Positions 24,990 to 37,372 of a stretch of 64,000 bases of DNA are shown in pieces. The position numbers and the translations under genes were made by a program. Under the pieces are notes generated by a model, which searched no databases, was not told the origin of the DNA, and was given only the letters and a program-made list of their open reading frames with translations. Within the stretch, counting starts at the first letter, position 1. Every line of letters starts with the position of its first letter. The stretch covers positions 28,707,017 to 28,771,016 of the forward strand of contig CM038466.1 of NCBI GenBank assembly GCA_021464415.1. Reading direction: 5' to 3'. This DNA comes from Lonicera japonica (taxonomy: Eukaryota; Streptophyta; Magnoliopsida; Dipsacales; Caprifoliaceae).

Positions 24990-26508
24990 CAAATTAGTGG
25001 CAAAAAAAAAATGTGCCTATTAGATCACCTTATATGCTAAGAATGGTTTTTACTCAAAAACTTTATCATTCCTCGCTTTCCAAACATTCCATAGAATAAA
25101 TAGAAATAGCGATTCCCAATCAGTTTTGGCGAACATCCTAATTTTAGAGACGTTGCCTATATTGTTTTTCATCTATTAAATGAGCGGGAGGATACAGAAC
25201 CCCTGAATCTCGAGGAAGGGATGAAAAAATCCCAAACTTGCTAAGATTTGGGTCAGTCTCTGAGGATGTGGACTATAGTTTCTGCATGAAGCTAGCATCG
25301 AGGGCATATGTTGGAATCTATAATCCAATGTAAGTACGATAATTGTTGATCAATAAGCAATCATGCATGATTAAATAAGCGAGAAAACTGAAATTTTTGT
25401 TGGCATCTCAATTTCCAAACCCAATTACAGTTAAATATGTCCACCCTCTCCCCCAAGTCAATGATAAAATTATAAGAAGATTTGGCAGTGGGAACTCCAT
25501 CAGAGCTTTCTTTCCACACCACTGTGTACTCGTCATCATGAACCTGAATGAGCTGGATATTGTGAATTTTATGTTTGATAGGCTCTGAAATTGGAGAATG
25601 AAAATGTTAAAAAGACCAGTGCCCATTATGGATTATGGCATTTACATTCCACATTATTTTAAGTGGATCGATATCATCAATTAGAAGAACTAGAAGCTCG
25701 TTTCCTATCCATATATCAAACCATAAATAAACATTTTTCCCCAATCCTATCTTTCGATCGAAGCCCCCTTTAACGTGATTAAAACTTCGAACTGCACCTT
25801 TCCACATATTTGAGTCCCTTCCTCTAGCGACACAATCAAAACACTATCATTTATTAAATACTTTAAATGCAACACCTAGGAGCATACTGAAGTATTGCTA
25901 CATGCCATAAGTCCTCTAATTTTATATAACTGAGCAATGTTTGCTTGTCTTACATCACGGATGGCCAGCCCGCCTGTAGATTTCAGTTGGGTGACTTTCT
26001 TTCATTTCACTAGGTGCATTTTTCGGTGATCCTTTGTAGTTTCCCAAAGAAAGTTATAACTGAGTTGATTGAGTGCATCACACGTTACTTGAGGCAACCA
26101 TGTAGTTTGCATAACATATGACGGAATACCAACAAGAACCGATTAGATCAAAGTGCAATAACCCGTTAAGCTGAGGTGTTTCGCTTTCCATCCGGTGAGT
26201 CTCTGCTGGACTTTATCAATAATGAAATTGAAAGTTTATTTTGACACCCGTTTGTGAGTGAGAGGTATACCCAAATATTTCCTTAAATTATCTGAGAAAG
26301 TGATGCATTTGATATTCTTAATATTACACTTAGTTGCCAAAATAACCATTGGCCCCACAAAGGCAGCTGATTTGTTAACACTTACTGATTGCCCGGATAT
26401 ACTGCATAATTTTTTGACTATATCAGTAACAACCTTGGCTTGTGTGTACTAGCCTTTGTGAAAGCAAAAGGTTCTCTACAAATAACAAATGAGATATTTT
26501 TAGCCCGC
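24990..26508 (-). pseudogene. L1 LINE ORF2, C-terminal part (thumb, connection, zf-RVT)
   Basis: Minus-strand fragments in order: KYLGIPLTHKRVSK-like, GWKAKHLSLTG, IPSYVMQTTWLPQV (all plant L1 RT thumb motifs, 26080-26290), GGLAIRDVRQANIAQL (~25960), GLGKNVYLWFDIW (~25760), and the reverse-transcriptase zinc-binding block CPRC..LHAETIVHILRD..QVWDFF (25225-25310). All are broken by stops. The reading order and strand match the other LINE blocks up to 37372, so one insertion explains them. No poly-A end or target duplication could be seen near 24990. Confidence 0.85.
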
Positions 26509-27514
26509 TAGGGCTGGATTTGGTTCAGTTACCGAACCGAAAATTTCGAAAACACTAAATCATATACCGTTCCCGAACCTTGTTTTAATCGGTGACTAAA
26601 ACTTCAATAACATAAATTCGGTTTGATGTATGTAAATTTTTGGTAAAACCAAAATTACTAGCAAAATACCAAAAAAACAGATAATAACACAGCAATCCAA
26701 ATATCAAACACCAAAATCCAAAATTACCAGTAAAATACCAAAAAAAAATAACCATGTTCTTTGTTTATAAGCACCAAAATCCAAAAAGACAAGCAATATG
26801 AAATAATAAAGAGCAACATATTCAAAGATAAGAGAGATCTGATCTTTAATGGGTTACACTTAGGGCTTCAAATGAAAAGTTCTTCAACTTAAGATCCTAA
26901 CTTTGGGCGAGCGAAAGAACCTTGTAAATTGAAGAATTGAAAATATGGAATTTGGAGTATTTGACATCATCTGCTGTGACTGTCAGGTGCGAAGGTATAA
27001 GGAGGTGTGGTGAGACCTGTAGAAGGTAAGCTAATGACCAAAGGTGGCAGAAGCACGGTGGAGATGGATCCATGGGTGGGCAGCGACAGAATTTGTTGGT
27101 TGCTCAAACCACCACTGTAGGTGGTGAGGGTAAAATCGATAGAAAGAGTGGAGAGAACCGATTGTGGTGATGATATCGAATCATCTAGAAAAGCAACCAA
27201 TAATACAGAGGAGAACAATCTCCATTAAAAGAGAGAAAAACAATTTTTTTAAAGAGAGAAAGTAGTGGTGAGAAAGAGAAACCTTATCCTTTACCATTTA
27301 AGAGGCTGATTCATTCTGTAGGTAAGGCACGTTTTCAATTCTTTTTTTTTAATATCGGCATTCGGTTCGGTATTAGTAAATCAATCATTCTAATATGGAA
27401 AACCGTACCAAAAGTTGATCGGTTACCGATCTTAATCGATTCAGTTTGGTTCGGGTTTTTTTTATTCGATTTTGTTTTTTCGGTTGATTTTTCGGTAAAA
27501 AAATGCCAGCCCTA
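26509..27514. mobile_element. hAT-like non-autonomous DNA element within the LINE
   Basis: The ends are TAGGGCTGG at 26509 and CCAGCCCTA at 27506-27514, the inverted termini common in plant hAT elements. Near both ends lie GGTTCGGT/ACCGAACC-rich stretches that are inverted copies of each other. The 1006-bp unit separates two LINE ORF2 pieces. No transposase is encoded; the 83-codon minus ORF at 26967-27218 is unrecognised. The expected 8-bp target duplication is not evident (TAGCCCGC left, CTGATCTC right). Confidence 0.6.
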
Positions 27515-28010
27515 CTGATCTCAACATCTTTCCAAGTGTTTTTTGCTACAACTTTAAAAATGAGCATTACCAATCATTCTAGATAAATCACAAATAAAAC
27601 GAGAATAAAGGGTCGCCTTGACACAGCCCATGCAAAGGGTTTAATGGGGTTGTTTTATCGCTATTCCATAAAAGAGATAGAGAAGATGAAATAATACACG
27701 TCTGAATGAGCTTAATCGTTATTAGGGGAAATCCGAAGATATAGAGAGATTGCAAAAGAAACTCCCAGCCGACTTTATCATATGCTTTTTCCAAGTTGAG
27801 TTTGAGACATATGTAAATTGTAATATCTATTGTTGGCTTTATTCTTTCGAGAAAAACACATTTGCTTGTAAGTTTTTTAATTCATTCAAAAGTACATCTG
27901 AAGAACTATAAGCAAGCCTACCATTTGAAACGATGCATTGAAGGATTACATCGAGATAAACGGTGAGCATTGGCATTTGAATTTAATTTCCCAAGTGGCA
28001 TTTTCATAAA
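27515..28010 (-). pseudogene. L1 LINE ORF2, reverse transcriptase palm
   Basis: Minus strand gives LKLNLEKAYDKVGWEFLLQS, carrying the first catalytic Asp of the L1 palm, followed by GFPLITIKLIQTCI, and LNPLHGLCQGDPLFSFYL, the GLRQGDPLSPYLF motif. Toward 27900 the preceding block reads like the ..QSAFV.GR region. The FADD motif should follow but the hAT-like element lies there. The upper limit near 28010 is where LTR sequence takes over. Confidence 0.9.
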
Positions 28011-28297
28011 AACCTTTTGGGTCGAATTATTTTTTTTTCTACTTTTTTTAGTGTTTTTTTCGCTCTTGTAAACCTTTTTTTCTACTCTTGGATTATATTT
28101 CTAATATGTTCCTAGAGTTGCTTCAAAATTTTGGGTTGAATTGAAGCTCAAACGGATTTATCACGACGAAAAACAAAAACAAAAAAAAGAATATAAATAA
28201 ATAAAAAGAATTATTAAATAAACAAATTAAACTTTGAAAAAGTCAAATGGTCAAATTAAAAACCCCAAGTAGCCCCCATTTATTTAAACCCATGTGA

Positions 28298-30215
28298 TGT
28301 TGTTTCCTAAAGGTGTGGTGATGATAAACGCGTAATATTGTCATTCATAAACTTATTTTCGGAGTCGTTAGACGCGTTTAATTCTCTAAAACTAATCGGT
28401 TTGCCAACTTTTCTCGCGATTAGTCACCTGGCATGTTTTGTATTTAACATTGCTTGGAAAGGCATTTTTGTATCTATTCTGGTTCCTTTATATCTTGAGA
28501 AATGAATTGTACAAAGAAAGAATGATCAATCGAACTTTTGGACTCTAAAGCGAAAAGTCAAAGAGCTAGATCAATCTAGTTCATTCTAAGATCAATCTAG
28601 AGTTGACAAAAAGTATGTGAGATCAATCTAGCTTTTTGCTAGATCAATTATGGAATTATTCCCAACACTTGGATCAATATAGCTTAAGTGAAGATTGATT
28701 TAGAAGTCATACTTGATGATTTATGTCACAATCCTCTTATTTCTCACCAAACCAATAGCTTGATTGAGGAGACAACTTTAGCTAAGAATTTGATTAAGCT
28801 CATAAAATATATTATTTTAATTAGTGGTTGTTTTGCATATGCTAAAAAGTGAGCAACTCTTGACTTTAAGTATAGAAAAGGGGAGGGGGGAACGACAAGA
28901 CATATATCTATATATAATCTTCATTGTTGTATTTTCTTGGATATCTTTTATTACTTCTCATCTCTTAATTTATTGAGAGCATGTAATTTTTCATTGGAGG
29001 GAAATGAAATATACTTCTATAATTCTTGTCTTTACACTTATTATGGAGTAAATTTATTTGCTAAGGCTAAAGATGAAGTTTGCAATGCATTAATTATGTA
29101 AGTTCAATTCACATTCCATTATTAGTACTGTTAAATACTTGTTGAACCCTTCATCTTCTCCATTTAATCAACTATTCATAAGCTAGTAAGATAATTTTTA
29201 TAAGATGATTTGACTTTAGATACCTTGTATATATAGATCTTAAGCATTAATGAGGAGATGATACACTCGTGTATTTCTTACTAGCCTATGTCCATTCCTT
29301 TTATGAACAAGATACTTTTCATTGTCAAGCATGATTAGTCTTTGAATATTCATGGAAACACCATAAATTTGATATTCCAATTCTTGAATTCTTTAATGAT
29401 ATGTTAAGTGCTTTGTACACTACATGTGATTTTGAGACTTCATTTTCTTAGTTAAAGTGTTGCCAAAGATGATCTCTTAAGTTTATGTAATAAATAACTT
29501 CACTAATCATTTTAAGGATTCAATTTATATTTATCAAACATGTCTAAATCAGACGATTTAATATACAATTAAGACCTTCCAATCTTAGACAAAGAAAATG
29601 TTATGATTTATTGAGCTAAACCCTTTAGTTGCCATTTTCATAATCAAATCAATTGCCTAGGAAAAACTAATAATAAGTTCTCAAATGCCTAGTTTAAATT
29701 TTTGTCTTTTCTTTTGGTGTATCTCAATTTTGTATCTTGGTTGAACATTATATGTTAATAGGTTGCACTTGCTTTACACCATTTGTTATAAGATAAGAGG
29801 GAGACATACTTGTATTGATTTTTGCTTACACCCTTTCTTTATATAGCATTTATATGGGAATGGGTTGCTTATGCTTAACACATTTTTTGCTTAGAAAAGT
29901 GTAAGATACTCAACATTTAAAAATTGCATTAAGAACTTTGTATGAGATTGATTCTACATAATATTGCAAAACAAATGAATTATATAATGCCTTAGCCCTT
30001 TTTCATCATTTGATACATCATTTTAATTTTTATTGCAAGACTTTAAAATCAATAACAAAAATCAATCAATTATTTCTCTAAACAAAACATTGGACTCCTA
30101 ATCGTTACATCGTCTTTCCGACTATCCTTGTGGTTCAACACCTGGACTTACCAAGTATTAGAACTTGAAAACCTACACTTGGGTTCCTAAGCGCGAAAGT
30201 ATTTTCACCATGCCA
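28298..30215 (+). mobile_element. Solo LTR, 1918 bp, Athila/Tat-like
   Basis: It begins TGTTGTTTCC, ends CACCATGCCA, and is flanked by TGTGA on both sides (28293-28297 and 30216-30220). The last 150 bp include TCCTTGTGGTTCAACACC and ACTTACCAAG, a phrase found near the end of Athila/Tat LTRs. AGATCAATCTAG occurs several times around 28560-28640. No internal region or second LTR remains, so it arose by LTR-LTR recombination. Confidence 0.85.
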
Positions 30216-30490
30216 TGTGACCTTTTAATGTAAATAGAATGTGTGGCTATTTTTAAAACCAAGTAGGGCCAAGCTCATGATTAATTGAATGGGTGGAACG
30301 GTACTTTTGTTAACTTGGACCGGTCCGGCGCAAACTTAGGGCTTGGAATTATTTTTTCAATTTCGGACTAGTACACCTTTTTTATGTTAGACCAATCTAG
30401 CCTTTATTTCTGGGTAGTGTATTTTATTGTAAAAATTCGTATTATAAGTATTTTTAACCATTTCCTAAAAGGAGTTGGTCTCTATATTTT

Positions 30491-30500
30491 TATATAAAAA
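30491..30500 (+). promoter_or_regulatory. TATA box of LTR family A, copy 2
   Basis: TATATAAAAA, in line with TATAAATA of copy 1 (7954-7961). Confidence 0.45.
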
Positions 30501-30652
30501 GACCTATAGGGTAAGAGACCTTTACACATGTTTTGAAAGAGTTTTTAAAACCTTAGAGAGAGATTAAAACCTCAAAACATAAGTCCACCGTAGGGTTTTT
30601 AATTCATGCCAAAGCAAGCGTCTTTCTTTAAAGAACAAATCAGATTTCAAAG

Positions 30653-32124
30653 TGATGGAGATATAAATACAGCATCATTTGATATTGCGTATAGATTGAC
30701 CAAAAAACTATTTATAAACCCCTATAAGAATAAAGTGATTTCACATTCGTGAATCATGTAGAGGATCCAAATGAGAAGACTAGGGTTTGAAAGCATCATA
30801 TTGCGATTTGGTCAGATTTTTTAATTCTCGCTGGATTGCGAAAATTGATTGTTTTCGCCACCGAAACGACTACTGATCGTCCTGATTTTTTGCTTTTTAA
30901 AAATAACTTTGCGTTCTGAATGACATATCCAAAAATTAGCCCGATCCAACGGTGCGATCAAAAGTTACGATTAATTTACGACAGCAGTACCAAAAACCTA
31001 AAGATCTTCTATCGTATTCCTTCCGCCATCAAATCATGCACCGAGTGTGGGTTACGGTATCACCAAAATTTTCTTCTCTCTCAATAGAACAAACCCTAAC
31101 TCATGAGAATTATTGTTATTATGAGAAGAAACAAGGTCGGCATATATATAAGGCTACGATAGGGACCTTAAGGAGAAATAAGTGTTTGAGCTTCCTATGG
31201 AAAGTTGGAATCCTAATTCCACTATGAATTAGTTCCTTCCATAAATTATAATTCGCACCACTAAAGAATTATAATTGCACTCCCATCTTTATCTCAAATT
31301 TAATTTCGAGCTCTTTATTATTAAATACTTATTATTCTCCCCACGTTAAGATTACAGATAACCGTCATTTAAATTAAATTACTGACAATTATATTTAAAT
31401 GACTTCTTAATCCTTGAGCCTACCACTTAACTTATTTGACATGTCGGATTAACATAATCCACCTGCAGGGTTTGACATGATCAAAACTTATAAGCTTCTC
31501 AAGGGGCTATCATCAATCCCTATACCGGGACGTGGATTCCGTCAATAATTAATATTCATCATACATAGAGTGTCATCATCCAATTCACGAAGACTATTGA
31601 TCCATAAATGAATCCCACTCTTAATGAGTCAAAACAACAAACACTACATATATATATGTCTATTAATTATTTCAGGATTAAGAGTATAAGTAATCATAAT
31701 AATCATGGGATTTTAAATTGTTTTATATAGTCAGTATAAAAATAATTAACCCAAACTAGTCTTATTCAATACACATAAAGTGTACTAACACAACGAGTTA
31801 AAACTATACCGTTTCCTGTATTTAAGATAAACTACTAAAACTTGTGCTATAATTCTACCGATAGGTGTCCAATTCCATCTAAGACTGTGAACCATTAAAC
31901 TTATATTCCACAAGGACCGATGATATGATCTTCTGTGTGTAAGCTATACTCTACAGACCAAATCATATACTATATGGAATAAAAGACACACACATGCACA
32001 ATATTTAAATAAATAATATAATGCAACCATTGTCCATAAAGATTCTTATTAAAATAGCAAAACTGAGTTTATAACATATACAAACCAACAAAAAAATTAT
32101 GACTTTTAGTATATCACTCTAACA
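30653..32124 (+). mobile_element. Solo LTR family E, copy 1, 1472 bp
   Basis: It starts TGATGGAG, ends CACTCTAACA, and has a perfect CAAAG target duplication (30648-30652 and 32125-32129). It is closely similar to 45961-47261 except for a longer 5' part. A TATA box (CATATATATAAGG) lies near 31140. It is inserted in LTR family A, copy 2. Confidence 0.93.
31140..31152 (+). promoter_or_regulatory. TATA box of LTR family E, copy 1
   Basis: CATATATATAAGG is conserved in copy 2 at about 46278-46290, which marks it as the likely core promoter of this LTR family. Confidence 0.55.
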
Positions 32125-32554
32125 CAAAGTTCGTGTGATTCGCAAAAGGAGTTGAAGGACATTACGATACCGTGGTGGGTGATATGTTGTGAACCTGTTC
32201 GTGCAATTTTGACAGAATGTGGAGACTTTTAATGATACTTGTGCGATTCAAGTTGTGTAAGTCTATATGATTTGATATTAATCGAGTTTGTAAATTTTTG
32301 TGCATATAGTGGATTGTTGAAGATTAGTCCTACATTGCAGGGATACCTCATTAATTCTGTCTTTTTCTTATTTATTAAATGCTTTATTAACTGTTACATG
32401 CTAGAAAATATTAAATAGGTTTTCCAGAATTAAAATATATAGACTTTTAAGATTTATTTTTTAATTCGATTAAAATTGATTTTTGAAAATTCAACCACCA
32501 AATAACAAACCTGGGGTTAATTAATTTGTTTCTGCACGCTCTAGCTTTTTCACT

Positions 32555-32565
32555 TGGTATCAGAG
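32555..32565 (+). other. Primer binding site (initiator tRNA-Met type)
   Basis: TGGTATCAGAG matches the complement of the plant initiator tRNA-Met 3' end and stands two bases after the LTR end at 32552. Confidence 0.8.
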
Positions 32566-32905
32566 GAGGTTACCTTAAGTTGCTAGGGTTAGGTCAGAAC
32601 ATAGGTTGTTTTTCCTTGCTTTTTGTTCTTGTTTTTGTTTGGTTATTATGGGTAAAAATCAAAGATCTATTGCTCTTATTCTCAATGCTTCACCTTGGAT
32701 GTTCTGATTGCATGAATGAACTCTCAGGCTAAGATTATGTTATCAGACGCTTAGAAGCTTGGCATAAAGCTTGCTTGCAAAGGATGTATAAGTTGTTGCA
32801 TGTAAGGCTTAAGGCGGTTAACCAGCACCTTAGTGAGAATTTTGTATATGACATTACACAACGATATCGGTCTAAACTATGTTATATTATTCTGATTCTT
32901 TGTTT
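32566..32905 (+). other. Leader and stub of the internal region of the family A element
   Basis: About 340 bp downstream of the PBS with no gag domain recognised; an ORF from 32775 reads through into LINE sequence. The element breaks off here without pol or a 3' LTR. Confidence 0.5.
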
Positions 32906-33560
32906 TAAGGATGATGACAATAAAGGTTTCATTAACAATAGGATCGAAATTCCTCGTATCAAAAGCTTGAGAGATCAAACAATGGACAGAGGGTCCAATG
33001 ACATTCTAGTATTTCTTGAAAAAAAATTTATGGTATTCATCTGGCCCCGAATCTTTGTGTGGTTTCATCAATTTCATGGCTTTAGTGATTTCCTAAATTC
33101 CACTTTTCAAGTGAGCTATAAATGATCATGGTCAAACAAAGTGTAGTGTGAGCCAACATGCGGAGCATCATCAAGAACCGCTGGCATAGAAGCCAATAAA
33201 AGTTCTTGGAAATAGTTTATAGCGTGGGATTTGAGAATAATGGGATCATTATACCATTCGCCCAAAGCAAGCTTTAAATAGTGTATCTTGATGCAGCGTC
33301 AGTGGGTTATGGTTGACATGTGGTAAAAGCTCGTGTTATGGTCACCTTGAATCTGCCACTATGTGCGCGACTTTTGTAACCAATGAAGTTCCTCTTGATG
33401 AATAATCTGATAGTAATCATTCAATAGTCTAACTTCCAAGCTAACTAGAAACGGGTTTGCGTGATACGAATTATTGCGATGAATACCTTCAAGACGAGCC
33501 AAAATTTTATTTTTAGTATGAAACTAATTCCTAATAATAATCTGGCTCCACTAGGTCAAA
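32906..33560 (-). pseudogene. L1 LINE ORF2, linker between endonuclease and RT
   Basis: Minus strand reads GDHNTSFYHMSTI (~33330), the GD.NT.FFH motif of plant L1 elements, then a ..YF..LL region and, near 33010-32920, FFQEILECHWTLC and NFDP..ETFIVII in mixed frames, which matches the block just before the RT domain (..LNHTFITLIPK). It stops abruptly at about 32906, where the inserted LTR element begins. The reading continues on the other side at 28010. Confidence 0.8.
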
Positions 33561-34340
33561 GAGGCAACGAAATTAGATAAAATACGATTAACCATAAAAT
33601 ATGTTCTCCATGCATCGAAAACAAGATTAGCAAAATCCGGGTGCATCGTCCACATAAACTCAAATTGAAACGGTTTGATTGTAGTTTGAGGCGACAAGCA
33701 ATGAAAGTCAATCAATACGGGGCGATGATCTAAAAAAACACAAGAAAAGTGATGAACTGTAGCTTCAGAAAATTTGGTACACCAAAGGTCGTTGGCTAAA
33801 GCTCAATATAGCCATTCTTTAATAAGAACTCCAGCTCTATGTTTCCTTATCCATGTGTAAGGCAAGCCATTCCATCCTAAATCAATCAAATGGCAATATT
33901 TGATGTTTTTGTTGATGATGCCGCTTTATGGACGTTGAACGGTCCCCCTCCCATCTTTTTTGACAAGTGGCGATATCATTAAGGTCCCCTGATACCAACT
34001 AAGGGATATATGTCTGAGTAGTGATTAATTTAATTGAATCCCATAGAACTCGCTTCTTGGCCAGAATAAGGCTCACATATGTGGGTGAGAAAAACCATTC
34101 TTCCAAATCATTAAAGTTTACATCACATGCACCGCTTGAGTGGAGAAGGCAACAACTTTAATAGAGACATAGTTGGAGTGTCATAACACCCAAATGCCGT
34201 TGGCGAACCCTTCTGAAGAAACATAAAAGTTGTTTGAAGAATCCAACATTGAGATAATGCGTTAAACTCTTCGTTCAGACACTCTAGTTTCCATCAATAC
34301 CATCAAATAAGGTTGGCATGCATGTTTTAAACCCATACAG
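33561..34340 (-). pseudogene. L1 LINE ORF2, endonuclease domain
   Basis: Minus strand gives a LNVGFFKQL..region, VNFNDLEEWFF, YSDIYPLVG in place of the W.L.GDFN motif, KKMGGGPFNVHKAA, and a degenerate LTWTN/DR/..SDH..L stretch. These are in the order of the APE-type endonuclease that nicks target DNA in L1 retrotransposition. Many stops and frame changes; catalytic residues cannot all be placed. Confidence 0.7.
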
Positions 34341-35259
34341 TGAACAGAAAATCCTTTTTACCTGCCCTTTGGCAATTTTAAGTTATTAGCTTCATGTGAG
34401 GATGATGGTCAATCGGTGGCTTCGACAAACCGAGATATTCGTTCAATAATTGGGCTTTAGTTGGAAAGTTTCCCGAGTTTATAACGTTCATCCAATGATG
34501 CATGATATCTGTGTGCATGACGGCCACACCCTTCGGTACTGCTAACCTATCAGTTGATATTTCATTGAAACACTCTGATACGGGCAAGCGACTTCTATAA
34601 CGTTGGCCATGAATAACAAAAAGTTCACTAGAAGATCGAGTTATGGGAACAACATCATGGTTGTGTCCATTGACAAGTGAAGATTATGTGGCCAATGCGG
34701 TGGTTGGATGAACGATAGATGTATAGGATGGACTGGAATATGTTGGCGTATATGTGGTAGGTTTAAGTGGTGGTGGTGGTGATTGGCCATCTGCCGTGAT
34801 ATTAGGAGCTTTGTTTAATGGAGTCGCATAAACAGTAGGGGTTGGGAGCAAGGTGGTGCAGTGTTTAAAGTGTTAATTAGCAATGGGAAGTGGTTTGTAT
34901 CTATCAGATGATGTATGTCGAGGTTCATGGATTGATTGTCAGTATTATTTTTCAAATCTTTGAGTTTATCCTCCCCCATAATGGGTTTAGCATTCGTGGA
35001 TTTACAAGGTGGAGAATGGCGGCACTAAGATTTTGCAGTGTAATCATTATGGATATATGCTTCTTGCGTCACTCGGTTTGTATGGACATTTGATGCTTGT
35101 ACGTGCTTAAAAGGCTTAGGAATTTGAGTTAATTGAGCAAATCCTCCTTGGTTATTGAACTTACTGTGGGCCGGTCCAGAAACCCAATTAATAGAGTTGT
35201 TAGGCCCAAACATGGTATTCGATTTGCCTTATTGAGGCGAAATTGGGTGTGGCCCAATA
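34341..35259 (-). pseudogene. L1 LINE ORF1, C-terminal low-complexity region
   Basis: Minus strand has two open stretches (35025-35213 and 34378-34587) rich in Asn, Gln, Ser, His and Pro. One holds PNNSINWVSGPAHSKF; the other ends before the ORF2 start. Position between the CCHC finger of ORF1 and the endonuclease fits the variable ORF1 tail of plant L1 elements. Confidence 0.6.
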
Positions 35260-35264
35260 TGACT

Positions 35265-36308
35265 TGTCACGACCCGATTTTTGGGCCGCGAATTAATAAA
35301 ATTTAAGCAAAATAGTGAGATTTTTATATAAAAAGATAATAATTATTTAATTATCAAAATTCAAATCTACAATAATAAGAATTCTTTTACAAATAAGTAG
35401 ATAAAATACACAAAAAGGTCTTTAAAAATATGGCCGGATGATCTACATGACCCTATCCCCGATTACATTCAAACAACTTATATAAATATTAATATATAAC
35501 AGTTCAATATTAATAAAATCTTGTAAAAACTTCATCACTTTGATCCTCTAATTTTATCCCGATCAAAATCAAACCTGCAAAAGTCTATTGGGGGTGAGCA
35601 CGAAGCCCAGTAGGATCCTAGATAATACATGAGCTCTCCCCAATTTATTCATAACAAGCATATCACTATCTAGTATTTACATCATGAATAACAAACAACA
35701 TACATGTGATAATCATATTATATCATAAAGATAAGGATGTGCACATAAATATAATTATAAGCATGTTCACACAAACATAATTGAAATAAGAATAAAATTA
35801 AGTAGGTACTCAATAAGGTATTCTCCCCTACCTCAAATTGCAAAGACACATAATAGCCAATGTTAAAATTGAATTTTCTCCTCCTCTTTTGTCATCCCAT
35901 GGCAGCTACAACTTTGTCTTCATTTTATTTTATTTTATTTTCATTTTCTTCTTTCTTTGGCTCTCAGCATAACCCTTTTCATCCCCCCCTTTTCCATTCT
36001 ATAATCTCTCTCCCTCACTTCTCCCCCCCCCCCCTTTCATTTTTTTTCCTCCATTTTTGGCCTCTTAAAAGAAATATACCAATTATATATGAACGTAGAA
36101 TATTCTAGACGAGTATTATCCGTATATAGAAATATAATATTTCAAACTAAATAAAAATAAGGCAATTAATTAAGAATGGAAAGATAATTAGGAACACATA
36201 ATCAACTAATTAAAATTTAAAATTAATCAAATCATAGACTTCCACATTTATTCTCCTTTGTTTAAAAAAAATAATGATTTACTTTATCTAAAAATACAGG
36301 GTTTTACA
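35265..36308 (-). mobile_element. Solo LTR, 1044 bp, Tekay/Del-like
   Basis: Bounded by TGTCACGACCC and GGGTTTTACA, with TGACT duplicated on both sides (35260-35264, 36309-36313). In minus orientation it runs TGTAAAACCC to GGGTCGTGACA, the usual ends of Tekay/Del LTRs. GGGGGTGAGCACGAAGCCC (35590 area) is a further phrase seen in that group. It splits LINE ORF1. Confidence 0.92.
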
Positions 36309-36313
36309 TGACT

Positions 36314-37372
36314 AGCCTGCACCGAGGACATGGTCACATTTGGTTTTCGACTCCGGCGTTGCACCATCCAAGGACCAAATTCTGGTGATAACGAGTCATG
36401 TACCAGAGTCGACTCCAGGGCCGATTCCATACCATCCATAGTCATAGCAGTCTGCGTCATCTATAAAGAGCTAATTCCTTTTCTGGGCCGGGAAGAGGAA
36501 GGATTCTCCGTAGTAGTAGACTTTATATGGAGAGGGAAATTCACATCTTTATGCCTTATCTGGCCGCATGACAAACAAATGGCTGACAAGATTTTATATT
36601 CGACGTGAAGGATTAGGTTATCGATCATAACCTTATTAACAACTGATTTATCAAAATCCACCTCTACACTGATCCAACTAAATTTACCTCGAGTTGCACA
36701 AAATGTGTTATCATCTGCCTTATGAGGTCTACCCAGGCAAGACGCAATGGAGAATAAAACATCTTGGTTGTATAGTTCAACCAGTTACTTCGGGATCTGA
36801 ACCCAAACACATAACAAGATAGTACTTTCGGAGGCGCAAAACCCCGGCTTCTATTTTTGAACAGCAACATAGTTCCCCGATATAATCCAAGGCCCCTCAA
36901 CAAGGGCTTTATCAATGGTATCTTCATCATCGCATTTTACAAAAAGAAAGAAATCATACCCTAATTCCATGAGTGAGAACTCACCCCGAGTTTCTACGTA
37001 GAAATTAAGTGGTTTTGCATCATAGTAAAGGATAATGTTTGGACTAGCACTTTGATAATCACACCATTCCTCCAAGGTGTTTCAAGGTGGAATGGAACTC
37101 CGAGTTAAGTCAAATCGACGGGTAAAGAGATGGTTCCGAAGGTGGAGAGATGGAGATCTTATCAAAATCTAAGAGAACCGCTCCTTTAAAGCTCACCCAG
37201 CTTTATTAGCTACTGTTGTGAAATATTTTACCATCTTTACCAAAGTAAGCTTAAAAGTCCCCTACTTACGGTGGTCAATAGTTGGAGGACGATCTTCCGG
37301 AGCAATAGCTCTAACAAGAAGACCTCCAGAAACTTCACCTAAAACCACTTGGACCCTTTCCATGGTGCTAGG
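36314..37372 (-). pseudogene. L1 LINE ORF1, DUF4283 and CCHC knuckle
   Basis: From about 37075 downward the minus strand reads FLFVKCDDEDTIDKALVEGPW, the DUF4283 core, then a VQIPK..VELYN region (WIRLPGLPIEY in the family), EVDFDKSVVNKVMIDN, VEYKILSAICLSCGQIRHKD, the zf-CCHC_4 knuckle with Cys, Cys and His in place but the last Cys replaced. ORF1 binds LINE RNA. The region above 37080 to 37372 (ERVQVVLGEVSGGLL) probably holds the N-terminus. Stops near 36780 and 37080 and several frame shifts break it. Confidence 0.85.

Larger units (their letters stand above)
28011..32552 (+). mobile_element. LTR family A, copy 2, interrupted by two solo LTRs
   Basis: With the insertions at 28298-30215 and 30653-32124 taken out, about 1.1 kb of LTR remains. 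It matches 7124-8660 in several places: AATTTTGGGTTGAATT..ACGGATTTA, TTTCGGACTAGT, the TATA region, and GATTAGTCCTAC..GGGATACCTCAT. It ends TAGCTTTTTCA at 32552, two bases before a primer binding site, so it is a 5' LTR. It lies within the LINE. The left end is approximate because copy 1 aligns poorly there. Confidence 0.7.

Noticed and set aside
28319..30237. Insertion bounded by TGTGG repeats instead of TGTGA
   Set aside because: Those borders would not give TG..CA ends; 28298-30215 does and has an equally good duplication.
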